The position numbers and the translations under genes were made by a program. Below, piece after piece: positions 11,421-23,707 of a stretch of DNA of 64,000 nucleotides (position 1 is its first letter; every line of letters starts with the position of its first letter). The stretch comes from Lumbricus rubellus (lineage: Eukaryota > Annelida > Clitellata > Crassiclitellata > Lumbricidae), in contig OX243814.1 of the NCBI GenBank assembly GCA_945859605.1, forward strand, positions 28,357,663 through 28,421,662, in the 5' to 3' direction. The notes under the pieces were generated by a model. The model saw only the letters and a program-made list of their open reading frames with translations. It made no database searches and was not told the DNA's origin.

Positions 11421-12442
11421 CAAGGCCGTAGCTAGGGGGTGTTTTGGGTGTTTGAACAGCCCCCCCCCCCAGTGGCGGCGCTACGGGAGGTCGCGGCAGG
11501 TCATTTGACCTGCCTATTTTGCTCACGACCTGCCTAATGACCTGCCTAAAAAAATTGGAGTTTTTAATAATATATTGTAGGCCTACATTCTTTTATTTAA
11601 GACATTTAAATGAAAAATCAACATTACTATTTTCTCGCCCAAAAGATCACTAGTGTTGTCACTGTTGTGGTGCAATTATTATATCCAACTGACTTTTACG
11701 TCTAGGTAAATAGGCCCAGCAGATGTCTAAGCCTAAGTGATAAGAGGCTTATAGGAAACCTATAATTAATTATATGAATCAAACAGAAAGAATAAGAATA
11801 GGAGGGAAGTCTCAGAGGAAGGAATAATTGGTAGGAGGATGAGGCAAGGGTGCCCGCTATCACCACTCCTCTTTAATTAACACATACATAAAAGAACTAA
11901 CAAGACGCAATGGAACTGACAAGAGAGGGTATAAAAGTGGGTTGAATAGGCTACTGATACACTGTAATAGCCCAGTAGCCCTAAAATTTTCCCACGACCA
12001 AGCAATGCTGGCGACTACACAGGAGGGCTGAAGAAATTGATGGGTCAACTAAATATAGGTAGGAGGGGCAGAGAATTTAAAGAAGAGAAGAAGGCCTATG
12101 TGCTTCAAATTCAATCATCAATTTCGTCGACCTGCCAAATAATTCCCATGACCCCGACGCGACCTGCCGAAATTTTAGACCTGGCGCCGCCACTGGCCCC
12201 CCCCCCAATGAAATAATGCAAAAATTAAATAGCCTAATGCATCTACATGATGTAAGAACTACAGTGTGTAATGTAATATCGCGAAATAGGCTATAGTGTT
12301 TTTGGGACCGCCGTGAACGTATTACGAGTCTAAAAAGGTAACAAAAGCAGGCGATGACGCAGTAAAGATCGTCAGAAAATTTCGCCCAAAAGAAAAAGTC
12401 GGGGAAAAATACCCGCGAAATAAAATCCTGGCTACGGCGTTG
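11421..12442. mobile_element. outer hAT-like element with nested insertion
   Basis: Ends CAAGGCCGTAGCTAGG and (reverse complement) CAACGCCGTAGCCAGG match the complete MITE at 18554-18845. The flanks CTTGCAGG and TCTGCAGG are an imperfect 8-bp duplication (6/8). The homopolymer C tract near each end borders a second element (11470-12195), so this copy is older than its insert. Confidence 0.65.
11470..12195. mobile_element. inner hAT-like element carrying an RT fragment
   Basis: Inverted ends CAGTGGCGGCGC(T/C)A begin directly inside the C tracts of the outer element. The first and last 50 bp are inverted copies (GGCAGGTC blocks). The + strand interior (about 11780-12110) encodes MRQGCPLSPLLF, a LINE RT motif, followed by a broken frame. 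So this DNA element contains a retrotransposon relic, either captured or inserted. Confidence 0.6.
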
Positions 12443-12871
12443 TCTGCAGGCATATTTTTGTCTTGGCTCGCAGAGTTTTTGTATCACCGTGGTAGGACTG
12501 GGAGCACGATAAAAAAAGGAAACTTACAGGCCACAGGTCAATGTTAAGATCATAATTATTATTTGCTTAATATTATACGACCAACAACACATTTCAACAC
12601 ATTATTTTTTTTTATTATTCAGCAGTTTAACGACATCTTATAGCAACAAAGGCTGTTGACGTCTTTAAAGTTATCAATGTATTTCAGTTCACTTTTGTTT
12701 AAATGTTCCGTAGTTTCTGTCTTTATTGTTTCTCTTTTATCTTTTCTTTTTTCTTCCTCTCGTTTGATTTTATTAGATTCGATTCGATTAGTGGCTGCTC
12801 AGTAGGTGAATTATACAGGCTATTATTTTGCTATACAATTAGAAATGTGTATTTGTCGCTTTTTGTCACAG

Positions 12872-15800
12872 ACGTTGACGATCCGGAGCACATGGTCTGC
12901 GTGAGATTGGACGACGAGGTTGCCATGGTAGCCATCAGCGAATCGACGGCAGACGAGGCAAGTATCCTACAAATTCTTCCTCTCCTTTCGTTTGTTCTTC
13001 TTTGTGTTCTTCTTCTTCTTGTTCCTCCTGTTCTTCTTGTTCGTCTTTTCTTCGTGTTCTTCCTCTCCTTGTTCCTCTTTTTCTTCTTGTTCTTATTCTT
13101 CTCGTACTTCCTCTTGTTCTTCTCCTCGTTCTTTCTACTGTTCTTCTTCTTGTTCTTGTTTTTCTTCTTGTTCTCGTTTCCGTTTTCTTCATCTTTTTTG
13201 CCTTTCTTGTTCTTGCTCTTGTTCGTCTTGTTCTTTTCGCTCTTATTCTTGTTTCCTTCTTCTTGCTCTTTTTTAATCTTTCTTCTTGCCTCGTTCTTCT
13301 TCTTTTCTTCTTCTTCCTCCTCCTCCTCCTCCGCAAAGCCCCATCGTCTTTCGTCGTAAACCAATGTCTGTTGACCACACCAATCACCTGACGCCGACTT
13401 GCACATGCTCCAAACCGACCGGCAGTTGTGTTCGTTTAAGTCACGCTCTAAGCCACAAAAATAATTTCGGAGCGTGCGCGCACGTCAACACAACTCATGC
13501 GCAAACACGCAGACAAACACGCAAACATATGTACACAGGCACGCGGAGAGACACGCAAATACGTCACGGACGACGCATAGAGTGCAGTAATGTCGGCCGC
13601 AACAGTAGCCTATAGGCCTATAGCGTCTGCACTCTCTGCATGCCTTACGGTGGTCCGTACTGGGTTCGTTCGTCTAGGAATGGAATCAAGTCAGCACATA
13701 AATTGACTGGACCGTAATCGCTGTCTAATCTTCGATCCGACCGGACTCCAGATCCGCAAGAAAAGCGGGGATTCGGACGAAAGTCCGGGCAACGATAAAT
13801 AACGTCGAGTTTTCAGAGCCGCCATCATGGCCGTCCGTCCTTGGCTGCCTGCTTCGCTATTTTTGCCGTTGAGCCTCGTTTTCGAAGGCGGGCGCGTTTT
13901 TCAGTTAAGCCACGCTGCAGTCTAGTCATTAATGAAATAATTAATTAGCGCTGCGACTTAACCATTTTCTATGCGTTTCAACTGTCCTTTGAACGTGTAG
14001 ATTAGTCTGCCTTTCCGTGGCCAAATCTATTGCGTAACATAGGCCTACTGTCCGGCACTTGCATTAGCCTAGTTCAATCAATCAATAAACCAATCAATTT
14101 ATTGTAACCACCAAATACAAATTAATTAAATAGCATGGCACACAATAACGGGGTTTTACATTTAATTAAATAAATTCTATTTCGCATAGGTCTAGTCCCA
14201 CTTATAGACTTGGGCCTACAAAATGTATGTGGCTCATGTGTAATTTACTCATCCCGAGAACTTTTCTTCAAATAGGGATTGTAGCCTAGTCTTCATGCTG
14301 TTTCTGTAGACTACCACTTAGGCCTACTAGGTATATATCTGTAGGGAGAGTTTGGTTTCCGTTTTGGGGGGAGGGCTTCACACTTGGACTTTGGTTAGGG
14401 CGGAGACTTAGTCGAGATCGAGCGGCGCCGAAATTTTTTTCCCCGAAAATTTTCATGACCTTTTTTTAGTCATCCGCTCGAAATCTCATAAAAACCATAC
14501 CATTTAATTTTTTCTCAGCCAAAAAGTTGAAGACCTTTTTTAGTCATTTGATTTGGAAGTTTCGTCAACAGAGCCATTTCCCCGAATATATTTTTGAGTC
14601 TGGACCTTCTTGAAGAGGGGGGCTAACCAGCAAAAATTACCATTTTCATGGTGAAAAACTGACTCTGGGCCTTCTTGGGCTTACCTCCTAGCCCCTGATA
14701 AACTCCATGTATATCTGATGTCTTTTTAAAAGTCCTTTTCTTTAGACTACACCTGGATATTGCTTGAACCGTGCTTAAAAATCTGCAGACGTCAGCAAAT
14801 TACCGAGTAAGTAAATCTTTCAGGCCAATTACATTTTTACCTATACGCCCTGCAAACAATTAGATGCATCACTCATTGCAGCCGTGTAAAATGTCACGTC
14901 TATTATACGTAAGTCTAATGACCCCACTATGAGTAATATGCAGATCAGAGAAGTCAATAGACTTATATACATTAGACTGCTATGAATCATTTGCTTAAAC
15001 TCCACCCTACACAGATTAAACGGAAGTGATAAAATTACGAGGAAAGGTCATTAATACTTTCCTGCTATTCATCCAGTCAACGTGTAGGCTAATCACAATG
15101 GGAAAAGATGTTCATTTCCCAGATGTATTCAGTCAACTACAGTACTGTTGTTGTCCATTATCTGATTGATTTTCCGTTGAATGATTTTTTTGTGGATCGA
15201 TTGATGAACATCGAAGATTGGACGAGAAGAAGAAATCGAAGAAAGAGAGGAAGAACAAAAAACGAAGGATAAGAAAAGAAGGAAAACATACGGACGGACA
15301 TATGGATGGATGGATGGATGCATGGATGGATGGTTGTTTGGATAGATGGATAATGGATATATGGATGGACGGACGGACGGATGAAGTGATGGACGGACGG
15401 ATGGATGGATGGATTGATGGACGGACAGATGGATGAATGGATGGATGGATTGATTGATGGACGGACTGATGGATGTATGTACGGATGAATGAGTGCGTGG
15501 ATGGATGGATGGATAGACGGATGAATAGATAAAATATACACATGGATGGACAGATGGATTTAAAGATGGGTGGACTGAAGAGTGGACGGGTGAATAGATG
15601 GATGGATAAATGGACGCATGCATGGACGGACATATGGATTGGCAGTTGGGTGGACAGATGGAAGGACAGGTGGATTGGAATGTGGGTGAAAGACGGACGG
15701 AAAGACACTTTCAACAACGGATGAATTAATTCATGACCGACTAATGTCGTCATTTCTTCTACTTTTCCGTTGCTACGCATCCTGTGTCTTTCACTTGTTT

Positions 15801-15949
15801 TGTCCACTGCTTGTTCGCTCTTCTTAATTCCGTCGGAGAACTATATGCACTACTCTCAGTCTACTAATTTTAAATCAACGAGTCTGGAATTTATGGAGAT
15901 GCGGTTGCTGAAGCTGACTGATTGGCATTCACGAGATGCTCTTCTGCAT

Positions 15950-15984
<35 letters not shown>

Positions 15985-18900
15985 GGCATCTACAGCCATC
16001 ACATCATCGAAGAAGACGACCAGAGGAGCATCCCGTCTTTCCTCTCCGGAATCTCCCTGTAATCCTTTTCGCTCATTCAACTCTTACATTCATTCTTTAT
16101 CTGCTTGTTGGCCTGCCCCATATCTTTATCTTCATCCTCCCCATCATCATCCACCCCACTTTCATCCTCCCCATCATCATCCACCCCACTTTCATCCTCC
16201 CCATCATCATCCACCCCACTTTCATCCTCCCCATCATCATACTCCCCACTCTCATCCTCCCCATCTCCATCCACCCCACTCTTATCCCCATCATCATCCA
16301 CCCCACTCTCATCCTCCTCATGTATCTTCATCCACCCCACTCTCATCTTCCCCATCATCATCCATCCCACTCTCATCTTTCCCATCTTCATCCACCCTAC
16401 TCTCATCCTCCCCATCTTCATCCACCCCACTCTTATCCTTCTTCCATCATCATAAGCTTGACGTACATTATTTCAGAAGTCGAGCTTCATTTTTCAGATG
16501 AGACATACATGAAAATAATTATAGTCTATGTTTTCTATTGCTCAAACGCCTCTAGCGAATTGGTGTGTAACTTAAGAGTCTCTGACGCACACTTAGGTAT
16601 ATGAAAGAACAGATGACTGTCCATTTGTTTTCATATGCGACGATAAGATATTAAATATAACAATAACGAAATAATATTAATGATCATCGATGCTGTTACC
16701 ACTATTTCCACAGCAACTGTTACTACTTCGTCAACATCATCACAGCCTTCGCGCTCATTCCTTTGTCTTCTTCATCTCTAAGTTCTTCTCCAAAGACCAG
16801 CTGCAGTACTTAGAGCCTTAGACGTTTTCTAAATTGCATGCATAGGGTCTAGCCTATAGCCTCCGTGTAGGCTATATTGTATATTAACGTATATCGCTTA
16901 TGCAGGACAGACTAATCATTAATATTTTCAAACGATGTTCGGAGCATAATAGACAATTTTAATCTGCAGAAAAATTAGATTATAGATTCTTTTAAATGAA
17001 ATGAAATTTCCAGAAGTTGTCTTCTCACGAGTTCCATATTGTAACAATTAGTTTTAGGCCTATTAACAATTAACGCGCTTTTGAAAATGCTTCACTACGT
17101 TTCTTTATCGTCTTTGGTCTCTTTGCATTCCTTTCGGACTCGCCTCCTGTTTCTCAATGCGCTGAATAAGCATAGGCCTTATCTAGATTGGTTTCCACGT
17201 CACTCTATTCAAGTGGAGCTTAACATTCGGTGATACACCTTGAGACGCGAAGACCTATTTCGCTGTCCTCTTTTTAACTGTCCTCTTTTAGACGCATCGA
17301 AAAAACGTGGCAAACTGGTGAAAAAACGACTAATTTATACGTTAAGGATTTTTTCAGCAACATAACAATATCAGCGTGAGAATTGTGGAAAAATGACTGG
17401 AGGGTTGGACTATGATACACTTGGACTTGATTTGTGAAAAAAAACATTCTTTACTATCATGGGGCTCTAAGAAAGACTGGGGATGTTGAAACCCCACAAC
17501 CCCGCGTTTCTCACCATGATATAGGCCTATCTAGCAGTCTCCATGTTTACGTCAGATTTACAAGTTCCTTATTGCACGCACGCACGCTCAGACCATCACG
17601 GCGGCTATCACTCGATAACATCCTCCTCCTTCGCAGGTCAGTAAATAGGCGTAAATAGGCGTCCGTCTATCGGCAAATAGCGTGAGATAGGAGACACGAA
17701 ACGGAAGGAGAGTTCACGGAAGGTCGGATAGGTGCTGATGCATTCCGAAGAAGAGGCAAATCAACCACAAATAACACATGCACACATTCCATCCGGATAA
17801 GTTGTTTGCTAAACCATCTCCCCCGTGTAGAATAGGACCGCATAACAATCGTTTGGAATCGGCGGAATAACTGGAGAGAGAGACAGACAGACAAACAAAC
17901 AAACAGACAGACAGACAGAGACACAGAGACATATTATAGAGAGAGACGGGGGGGAACATAAATAAACGAGACATGAAAACCGAGGCGCTTTTCGTGGCGC
18001 GCATGAAACATTCTATGGTTATAAACATTGCGCTTGTAAAATTTTGCGGTCTATTATTCTCGATTGCCAATGAGATGTGAAGAAGATGTCGATTGAGTGC
18101 AAAGGTCTTTGAGTTCAGAGGTCGTTCTATAATTAATAATTATAGTGCGAGAGCTTTTCTAAACGCAACGCACGGAGCCACCAGATCCAGGTCGCGAGAA
18201 TGCGTCAGTTTCAATGTGGGCCCATAAATGTGCGAATACATTGGCTTAAAGTAGCCTACACGAGAGAACATTTAGAAGGCAGAATATGCAAATACACATT
18301 CTTACAGCGGCAGTTAACCCTTTATGCCGAGAAGGTAGTAAATTGTATGGGAAATCCTATACCATCCGGCATTAAAGGGTTAAAAGAAACAAATAATTAG
18401 CCTTTAATAGACACATTATGCGATTTTTGGAAGAACTGGGTTTGGGCTTCTCGCAAGCTGAAACTCTGTAATGGAAGAATATTTTTCTGATATAAAAGTA
18501 CATAGACCGTGTTCGTGTCAAATCATTTAGCAGCGTAGACTAATGGTTTAACACAAGGCCGTAGCCAGGATTTTATTTGGGGGGGGGGGGGGGGGTTTCT
18601 TCGCCGGAAAATTTTGGACGACCTTTTTAAGTCATCAGGTCGAAAATTCATCTCATTTTGCTTAAATTCATATTTTTCCGTTAAATGCTAGTGAATGCAT
18701 TTTATTATTTCATTTCGTCGGGTGGTGTTTTCATGGTTTTATTGCATGGTTTTTCATAACGGGCTAGTAAATGCAATGGATTTTTTCTGCATTTTCCATT
18801 TCGGGGGTGTTCAAACACCCAAAACACCCCCTGTCTACGGCCTTGGTTTAACATGCTCCTCCATAAATTGTATGCGACTGTAGCCCATTCCACGCTGAAC

Positions 18901-21124
18901 GGGGAGACTTTATTTATTGTGGCGGATGAAATATTCTTCCCCACTCCCCGGAGACTTTGCGTCAGAATATACAGTGACGGCGCCAGACATTCTTGCAGCC
19001 AGGTCAGCCGTTCAGGTAACCAGGGCAAAGGTCGATTTAATATAATATGGCGATTGGTGAACGTGGCAGCACAAGTTTATTATGACGATCATAATTAATA
19101 TTTCGTGCTACCGCATAGATCTACACCATTATTATAATAGTGTAATATACTGTGATTGATTGGTGAGGGGTCAGATGGGTGAGGTACATAAAGCTAAGCG
19201 CTCTCTGATATAATGTTATCATTCTGTAAAGCAAATTTTAACAGTTAAGTTATAGTGAAGCACTACAAATCCACTCTCGGTGGCAATCACAGCAGTTTTT
19301 ATGGCCAGGTGTCGAACAAGAGCCTCGTTTGTCTCCGTAGTAACAGTCGGAGGAATCTGTTTGGAAAGATTACACAAGACTGCAGCAGATGCGAGAATCA
19401 CGGACGCAGGAAACTTCGCTTAATTATTCGTTTGCTATCGACTGCTTTTGAAGAATAGCAAAATAGAATTTCATTCCAATTTGTGATTATTTACTGAATA
19501 AATCATTGCATATGATTCCCTCAAGCAATTGCAATAGGAATTATCCTACTGAGATAGGCTATTCTATTGAGAATAATTATCCTACGGAGATAACCAAGGC
19601 TCTTATTTGACACCTGGCCACGCACTGATTTGGGGCTTAAAGTGCATGTGCCACGCAACAGGGAAGAGTAAGGAGCGTCAAGGCACTTTTTATTCTACGC
19701 TTTCAACACTGATTGTACCATATGCAGATGCCTTAGGGGCAAAACAGAACAGTATCCTGCGTGTCATAAAAAGTTTCACGGTCATTTCCAGGAACTTGTA
19801 CGATTCTAAAGAATAATGTGGGGCGCAATGGTATTATAGTTGGTATGTTCGTTGCCTTGGAGCCGGAGGGTTGCAGATTCGAATCCACCTCAAGCCACCG
19901 TGTATGGACCTTTAGGCTTGAGCAAGTCCTTCACACTCCGATGCAGCGTCCGTGCTGTAGTCGGGGCGCCGCTGAGTAGCAAGCCTGAAGGGGCGCTATG
20001 ATGCTGATCCCGTCTAGCTAGCCAGGAGGGCTAGCCAATGGGGATGAAGTGTTAGCGACTTCATTTTCAAGGCCTCGGCATATGAGGGCGGTGGCCAATC
20101 CTCTCCCTCGCCGTCTCATCATCCACTGACCGTGAGGTCAGTGTACTCATCATAGCTGAGTCGGCTAGGAGGTGCTTGTGGAACAGAAATCTCGCTATAG
20201 AAATGGATAAATAAAATAAACGAATAATGTTTGTATATTGTGTGTTTGGCTGCTCCATCAGCAGCGGGATCACCAGCATCAGCTTGCTTCTGCGGACGTC
20301 GATGCCTACTTGGTCGTGTACTCGGTCACCGACCGCCTCTCCTTCTCCTACGCACAGTCGTGCATACAGAGCATCGGTCGGCTGTCGTCGTCGGGGGAGC
20401 CACGTACCAACCCTATGGCCGTCGTCGTCCTCGTCGCCAACAAACAGGACCTCGTTCGCAACCGAAACATCTCCACGTCAGGTGCAGTAGACCGTTTGCG
20501 CTAGACATCAACGAAAGGCGCTCTAGAAATGTTCTGATATAAAAATAGCCTCAATAGATATAAAATTATAAATAAATGACAATTAGGCCTATATATGATT
20601 GTATATGAATAAATATAAATACCGGCCTTGTTGAACCCTAACTGGCAGCTTAGAATGTGCGGTTAAATGGAATTGTTTGCACACGAGTTTATAACTTTCC
20701 ATTTATTTGTGTAAAACGTTATTTGCTTAACACTTTAAGTAGGTAGACCTAGCTTGTTTTGTAATTGACTGCCGGAAATCATATCGTCACTCTATCATCT
20801 CTATGTCAATACCTAAAAGGCCCTAAATGAAATGCAAAAGCATTCAAATTGTAGATGGAACGACTTGTTGTTGGCTAATGTTGAAATTTATTTGATTTAT
20901 TGGTTTCAGAGGGAAAGCGTTTTGCTCTGAAACGACGCTGGAAATACATCGAGGTGTCCGCTCTGCTCGACCACAAAGTTGACGAGGTCCTCGTCACCCT
21001 CATAAGGGAGTGTCGGTCCCGACAGCGGAAGCTCGACTGGGACAACTTCGGAGGAGAGGTTTCCGACGACGATCTCGGCTGTCTGAGCAGAGTGCTCGAA
21101 ATCTGCAGCAAGATCTGTAAATAG
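12872..21124 (+). CDS. RGK-type (Rad/Gem/Rem) small GTPase, three 3' exons
   Basis: Exons are 12872-12957, 20262-20481 and 20910-21124 (TAG stop). The phases fit exactly: the exons begin in phase 2, 0 and 1. Exon 2 encodes [19 protein letters not shown] and [14 protein letters not shown], the G4 NKxD box. Exon 3 encodes [20 protein letters not shown], the G5 SA(L) box, then a basic and Cys-containing C terminus ending SKICK. The order and wording resemble RGK proteins, which inhibit voltage-gated calcium channels at the plasma membrane and bind calmodulin through a C-terminal extension. Exon 1 ([20 protein letters not shown]) covers the switch region, and no canonical DxxG is visible, as is usual for RGK proteins. 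The first intron starts with GC (GAG|GCAAGT) and is 7.3 kb; the second is GT-AG. The P-loop exon was not found and may lie left of the window. A different Ras-like subfamily is possible. Confidence 0.7.
12963..13335. repeat. polypyrimidine (TTC/TTCTTG) tract
   Basis: About 370 bp almost entirely C/T on the + strand begins six bases after the GC splice donor of the RGK-type gene. The S/F/L-rich and K/R/E-rich ORFs over it are compositional artefacts. Confidence 0.9.
13400..14330. other. intronic sequence, CpG-rich in part, no exon seen
   Basis: Lies inside the 7.3-kb intron. From about 13400 to 13900 the sequence is noticeably CpG-rich, with ACACGCA repeats (13495-13560). An ATG in excellent context (GCCGCCATCATGG, 13827) opens only 32 codons. 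No conserved domain was found. Confidence 0.4.
14342..14709. mobile_element. hAT-type MITE with perfect 8-bp TSD
   Basis: Flanked by TATATCTG at 14334-14341 and 14710-14717. The right end (CATGGAGTTTATCAGGGG in reverse complement) and the left AGAGTTTGGTTT match the ends of the element at 31947-32112. An internal GACCTTTTTTTAGTCAT motif is shared with other elements in this window. Confidence 0.8.
15301..15690. repeat. degenerate (GGAT)n microsatellite
   Basis: Interrupted GGAT/GGAC tetranucleotides for about 0.4 kb; the flanking ORFs (W/M/D/G or H/P/S/I-rich) are shadows of it. Confidence 0.9.
15948..15983. repeat. (CAG)n, about 12 units
   Basis: A pure CAG trinucleotide run in a surrounding open frame of otherwise ordinary composition (15770-16100). 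I see no splice or homology evidence that the glutamine tract is translated. Confidence 0.9.
16135..16440. repeat. about 30-bp C/T-rich minisatellite
   Basis: Tandem units built from CATCATCATCCACCCCACT plus CATCCTCCC, clean at the 5' side and degenerate towards 16440. Because the unit is a multiple of three, long ORFs appear on both strands. Confidence 0.9.
16500..18310. other. intronic sequence, no exon seen
   Basis: AT-rich and unique apart from a (GACA)n/(CAAA)n run at 17876-17920. ORFs are short and unremarkable. It belongs to the 7.3-kb intron of the RGK-type gene. Confidence 0.4.
18314..18383. mobile_element. TTAA-flanked micro-MITE, copy 2 (inverted)
   Basis: TTAA at both ends, inner termini CCCTTTATGCCGAG and (reverse complement) CCCTTTAATGCCGG. 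In reverse complement it aligns along its whole length with the copy at 7046-7116. Confidence 0.7.
18554..18845. mobile_element. 292-bp hAT-type MITE with perfect 8-bp TSD
   Basis: Terminal inverted repeat CAAGGCCGTAG; flanked by GTTTAACA at 18546-18553 and 18846-18853. A G homopolymer follows the left end, and CACCCAAAACACCCCC precedes the right end. No coding capacity. It supplies the reference ends for the outer element at 11421-12442. Confidence 0.9.
19300..19625. repeat. imperfect inverted repeat
   Basis: GGCCAGGTGTCGAACAAGAG (from 19302) pairs with CTTATTTGACACCTGGCC (to about 19619); the similarity continues inward through CTCCGTAG. Arms are about 45 bp with mismatches around a loop of about 240 bp. 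It could be a degenerate fold-back element. Confidence 0.5.
19822..20222 (+). repeat. tRNA-derived SINE copy with 3' extension
   Basis: The left part matches the SINE at 45365-45585: CGTTGCCTTGGAGCC, then a box-B-like GATTCGAATCC, GCAAGTCCTTCAC and a GGGGCGCTAT tail. A further 200 bp (to about 20222) resembles another SINE-like tail ending in an AATAAAATAAA run. It ends about 40 bp before an exon of the RGK-type gene. Confidence 0.65.
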
Positions 21125-21129
21125 TGGCG

Positions 21130-21590
21130 CACTATATCAATCTTTGCCGCTACTATAATTATTCGAAACCATACAGAGAATTACTTCCCTATGTAGGCTA
21201 TACATTGTACAAAGAGGAAATAATTATGCTGCTTCGGTGAACTTCTGCGCGTGAATATCATAGGAATATCAAGGAATATGTGGAACCTATTGGACACAGA
21301 ACAGAGAAAATATGGAACGTGGATCAAGGAACATGGAACATAATATGGAGCGAGAAAACAGATAATATAGGCCTTATAGGGGAACATGTAAGTTCATTTC
21401 AGCAGAATGCCAAAACTTTATCAGTGAAGGATTATTATTATTATTATTGACGAACTAAAACATTAATAGATTATGATGTAATTTATTAGGCTGTGCCTAA
21501 AGTTGTGCTGCGGCAAAGATCACGCGATACCAAGTTCAAGGCCAAAAATTTATTCAGAGAGACTCAGAGATCTATGATGAGCGCTCGGTG
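21130..21590. other. downstream of RGK-type gene, no gene seen
   Basis: 3' flank of the GTPase gene; AT-rich, probably 3' UTR then intergenic. A short (ATT)n run lies at about 21432-21447. Confidence 0.4.
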
Positions 21591-21595
21591 GTTAC

Positions 21596-21676
21596 AACGA
21601 CGACGACGACGACGACGATGAGGATGATGATTATGATGGTAATGGTGGCGATGGTGATGATGATGATGATGATGAT

Positions 21677-21709
<33 letters not shown>

Positions 21710-21775
21710 TACGACGACGACGACTATGATGATGATGACGATGACGATGACGATGATGACGAGGATGATGATTTG
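21596..21775. repeat. (GAC/GAT)n trinucleotide repeat
   Basis: Mixed GAC, GAT and ATG triplets for about 180 bp; ORFs through it (poly-T/M or poly-V/I) are artefacts. Confidence 0.93.
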
Positions 21776-22049
21776 TCTACACTTTCCCGAACGCAACTAA
21801 GCTAGCTCGACCCTGAAAGTAACGTTTGGACTAAACTTGCTTGATTTCTGTATATTTTTCTCTCCAAAACTACAAGTTTTAGAGCATCTAATCTGCAGAA
21901 TATCATTCATTAAGCGTTGTTTGTTCGGTATTTTATCCGGAAATAGTCCAAACAAACACTTACCAGTTTAAAAGTTACATGTCCCCTCACTACTATATAG
22001 AGATAGATGTGCTATAATAATACTACCGGGGACTATATAGAGAATTACG

Positions 22050-22130
22050 TATAGGCTACAATATATATATATATACAAAACACGGAAATATAATGTATAT
22101 ATTTATATATATATATATAATTATATACGT
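22050..22130. repeat. (TA)n-rich tract
   Basis: Interrupted TA dinucleotides. A related compound (TA)n(GA)n(CAGA)n tract lies at 22637-22700, and a (TG)n/(G)n tract at 22285-22325. No genes between them. Confidence 0.8.
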
Positions 22131-22637
22131 GGGGAATAGGTTGCGCCTCACAGCAGGTTGTGTCCGTAATACCATGAAACCGTATCCATTGACAACCGTA
22201 TATATCCATTGACAACCAGACAGAGGATAATATTATCGACTAAGACTCATCCGAGAACGCTGACTCGTTTCTCGCAAGAGACGTGTGTGTGTGTGCGCGC
22301 GTGTGGGGGGGGGGGGAGTGGGGGTGTGTTAAACCTTCGTCGAGTTAGGCCTCTACCCTATGTTTTCCTCCATGTCTTCATCTTTTCCTCCCCCAAACCT
22401 TCACACACCCCCATCGTCTTTCCAACGTGGGTCTCGTGATCACAAGATGGACCCAAAATCTCATCGGACACTCGAAGCCAACATCGTAATAAGACAGAGG
22501 TCGTTTCGGCTGCAACTGCCTACACTACAGGGAGGGCAGAGAACAGAGATGAATCCGCTTTCGGATACCCTGTCGTCCCTTAAAACGGACTTTGTAATTA
22601 CAACCCCCTCCAAAAGCGGCCTTTTATTTTTGCAGGC

Positions 22638-22692
<55 letters not shown>

Positions 22693-23164
22693 CACAAAGA
22701 GAGAGAGAGTGTGTGTGGGTGTTTATCTATCACACAAATGCATTGTAACTACAGAGAACCTAACGAGTCCTATATGCAGGCTAAACGAGTTACAGCTGCA
22801 GAGCCATTAATTTCCTGATGTCTATGACAACGATGATGGGGCTACAAGGTTTTATTGCTTTCTTTAAAGTTTATTTACTACTTGACTTGAAGCCTATAAT
22901 TCTAAATGTCGTATGAAACATTTCGTCCGATGCTCGTCTGTATATTAGATCTAGGCCTACATGTAAGTTGGAAAAGCATGACGTTCGCCCAAAGACTGCA
23001 TGTATACAGGACGTTGTAGGGATCTGTAGCTAGCCTAAACCATGATAAACCTGAGTGTATATTAATATTATTAATATTTGCACTAATGTCTCCCCAGGTT
23101 CCGCCACAAGCGTAGAAATAGAGACAGAAAACGATAATGACCAATCGATTACACGCAAGACCAC

Positions 23165-23240
23165 AACACAGTCTACAGATGGGAGCGCCTCTGAGTAGAT
23201 TCCTTGAAGGGGCGCTATATAAATTGCATAGATAGATAGA
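23165..23240 (+). repeat. L2/SINE-type 3' tail fragment
   Basis: GGGAGCGCCTCTGAGTAG, CCTTGAAGGGGCGCTATA and then an (ATAG)n microsatellite: the shared LINE/SINE tail with nothing else of the element. Unique AT-rich DNA lies between here and 23700. Confidence 0.8.
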
Positions 23241-23707
23241 CAGATGCCAAGTCATTCCACTGACCTACTCAATAAATATAAACGATAGAGCTTCTCTTCA
23301 AACTATCTGCTCAGAGGTGCTTCAGGTCCATCCGCACCTTAAAACAACAAATCATGCATATGATTGCAGAGGATATTCTTAAATGATGATCTATGAAGAT
23401 GAACATAAGAAAATGGATCCTGTAGACTTATTAATTCGCGCTATCAGACTGGAGACTGTAGACTGTAGAGTACTTTAGAATCCGCTGGCTATAATAAGGC
23501 CTCTCATTTCTTCATAAATCATAATTCATCTTCTATATCCGTCAACGTCGAGTAAAATGAATGAAGAAACAAAAGCCATTCATTCGCCAGCGGAAATTAA
23601 GAGAACTTGCGAATCTCATAAATTCGGAAAGTAGTACAAATTACTACCTTCCAAATCTATTGACTGCAGTCAATTTCGCGTCAAAAGCAAAGGTAAAGGC
23701 AAAAAAA

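Noticed and set aside
12831..13406. Lysine/arginine-rich and phenylalanine/serine-rich ORFs up to 218 codons
   Set aside because: Products of a polypyrimidine tract; only 12872-12957 in this stretch has exon evidence.
15770..16501. 243-codon ORF with polyQ and H/P repeats
   Set aside because: Most of it is a CAG run plus a 30-bp minisatellite; no conserved domain or splice support.
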